NCBI GenBank assembly: GCA_028709215.1
Contig: JAQVXI010000019.1
Span: 1-36,294, forward strand
DNA from: Bacteroidales bacterium
Lineage (GTDB): Bacteria > Bacteroidota > Bacteroidia > Bacteroidales > UBA1402
Direction: 5' to 3'
DNA length: 36,294 bases
How positions within the stretch are numbered: position 1 is the first letter of the stretch; every line of letters begins with the position of its first letter. Below the pieces are notes generated by a model, which was not told the origin of the DNA, made no database searches, and was given only the letters and a program-made list of their open reading frames with translations. Position numbers and translations under genes: made by a program. Shown here one piece after another: positions 34,958 to 36,294 of this stretch.

Positions 34958-36294
34958 ATGAAAAAGACCACTTGGATACTACTATTTATTGCCTTTGGCT
35001 ATGTTCAACAAATGTTTGGGCTCAATCCCATCGTTCAATCCCATTATTCTCCGGATCCGGCTCCCATGGTACACAACGGAACGCTTTATGCCTATGTTGG
35101 AGACGATATTCCTGGTTTTGACTTTTATTACATGACCAAATGGAGGGTTTTGTCTACCACCGATCTGGTAAACTGGACCAATCACGGTGTTTCCATCACC
35201 TTGGAGTCGTTTGAATGGGCCAGAGACCGCGGATGGGCGGCACAGTGCGTGGAACGCAACGGGAAGTTCTATTGGTATATTTGCGCTCAAACGGTTCAGA
35301 ACGATATGTCCATTGGTGTAGCGGTTTCTGATCGTCCAACCGGTCCCTTTAAAGATGCTTTGGGCAAACCGCTGATTCAAAACGGTAGCTGGTCCAACAT
35401 TGACCCGACGGTTTGGATTGATGACGACGGACAAGCGTATTTGTACTGGGGGAACGGTGGTTTGTTTTATGTAAAACTGAACGAGGATATGATTTCCTAT
35501 TCGGGCGAAATCGTAACGGTACCCTTGACGGTCGAAACGTTCGGCGGAAGCCGAGGTAGTCGGAATTCGGGGGTTCAGAATAAGGACATGTTTGTGGAAG
35601 GCCCTTGGATGTACAAACGGGGAGATCTGTATTATATGATGTTTGCCGGAATGGGTAAAGGGGGAGAGTCGCTTTCGTATTCAATCAGTGAAAGCCCAAT
35701 CGGTCCTTGGAAATATCAGGGAAAGATCATGGAAAACCAGAAAACCAACAGCTTTACCAATCACGGTGGCATCGTTGATTACAAAGGCCAGTCGTACTTG
35801 TTTTATCACACCGGATTGTTGCCGGGTGGTGGAAGCTACGGTCGTTCTGCTTGTGTAGAGCCGTTTGAGTACAATGCCGATGGGACCATTCCATCCATTT
35901 CCATATCAAACGAAGGACCCAAACCGATTGCGACACTCAATCCGTATACACGTGTTGAAGCCGAAACCATGGCTTGGTCTGAAAAGTGTTCCATTGCACA
36001 GAACGATCAAGTAGGGGTGTATGTTTCCGAATGTCGGATGAAGGGCTACATCCGTCTCCAGGAAGTTGATTTTGGAAGCAGTGCTCCGGCATCGTTTACG
36101 GCCTCCCTGGCAGCCGGTCTGGATGGTGGTTTGCTGGAGGTTCGCGTGGATAGTGTTGGAGGAACGTTGTTGGCAACCATCGAAGTACCACGTACGGGTG
36201 GATGGGAACAGTTCAAGTCTTTTACTGCTCCGTTGGAAAAAACGATCACGGGCAAACACGAATTGTTTCTTTGTTTCAATGGTCAAAACATTTC
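34958..36294 (+). CDS. Second GH43-CBM6 glycosidase, cut by the window edge
   Basis: Translation from the ATG at 34958 stays open to the end of the window (445 residues), so the stop lies just outside. The product is a paralogue of the GH43 two genes upstream: signal peptide (about 1-21), GH43 propeller with base Asp33 (PDPAPM), Asp149 (NIDPTV) and acid Glu214 (FVEGPW), then CBM6 from RVEAETMAW. Shared phrases include DALGKPL and IDDDGQAYLYWGN. By comparison with the 449-residue copy only about ten residues are probably missing, unless another domain follows. It starts 24 bases after GH146 in the same operon. The active-site loop FVEGPW against YEEAPW hints at a different substrate. Confidence 0.9.
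   Translation, partial: MKKTTWILLFIAFGYVQQMFGLNPIVQSHYSPDPAPMVHNGTLYAYVGDDIPGFDFYYMTKWRVLSTTDLVNWTNHGVSITLESFEWARDRGWAAQCVERNGKFYWYICAQTVQNDMSIGVAVSDRPTGPFKDALGKPLIQNGSWSNIDPTVWIDDDGQAYLYWGNGGLFYVKLNEDMISYSGEIVTVPLTVETFGGSRGSRNSGVQNKDMFVEGPWMYKRGDLYYMMFAGMGKGGESLSYSISESPIGPWKYQGKIMENQKTNSFTNHGGIVDYKGQSYLFYHTGLLPGGGSYGRSACVEPFEYNADGTIPSISISNEGPKPIATLNPYTRVEAETMAWSEKCSIAQNDQVGVYVSECRMKGYIRLQEVDFGSSAPASFTASLAAGLDGGLLEVRVDSVGGTLLATIEVPRTGGWEQFKSFTAPLEKTITGKHELFLCFNGQNI

Noticed and set aside
34958-36294. Second GH43 gene as a truncated pseudogene
   Set aside because: The frame is intact to the last base and only lacks a stop because the window ends.

Overview
The window is a gene-dense piece of a Bacteroidota chromosome, most likely Bacteroidales. 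Evidence: a SusC/SusD pair, hybrid two-component systems (HTCS), a complete Bat (Bacteroides aerotolerance) locus, and -7 boxes of the Bacteroidota type TAnnTTTG. Two secreted enzymes end in domains resembling type IX secretion (T9SS) sorting domains, which points to a T9SS-bearing lineage rather than Bacteroides itself. The species cannot be named from sequence alone.

Positions 1-1592 hold the terminator of an upstream gene, then two overlapping HU-family genes. The second is a fusion: an HU-like DNA-binding domain, an acidic linker, one membrane helix, a Pro/Thr repeat and a LysM peptidoglycan-binding domain, so it could join nucleoid to cell wall. Positions 1716-10570 form one tightly packed plus-strand operon: MoxR-type AAA ATPase, DUF58 protein, an unnamed membrane protein, BatA and BatB (von Willebrand A), BatC (TPR, Gln-rich tail), BatD, BatE (TPR plus SH3) and a PAP2 phosphatase. 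Positions 10678-11707 carry a small helix-turn-helix protein with a strong terminator and a Cys-rich protein of unknown function.

From 11691 to the right edge the window is a pectin polysaccharide utilization locus, apparently for rhamnogalacturonan I and its arabinose/galactose side chains. In order: PL11 rhamnogalacturonan lyase (minus); three short non-PUL membrane-protein genes (13922-14738); susC-susD (plus); HTCS-1 (minus); GH105 unsaturated rhamnogalacturonyl hydrolase (minus); HTCS-2 (plus); then a plus-strand operon of NPCBM-GH27 alpha-galactosidase, GH43-CBM6, a GH127/GH146-type beta-L-arabinofuranosidase and a second GH43-CBM6 gene that runs off the window.

A working model: PL11 cuts the RG-I backbone at the surface, GH105 removes the unsaturated uronic acid from the products, SusCD imports oligosaccharides, the GH27/GH43/GH146 enzymes remove galactose and arabinose side chains, and two paralogous HTCS sensors control the genes. 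Short dyads sharing AATGATT upstream of susC and between GH105 and HTCS-2 are candidate operators. No tRNA, rRNA, CRISPR array, insertion sequence or phage gene was seen, and no stretch over 300 bases lacks a gene.
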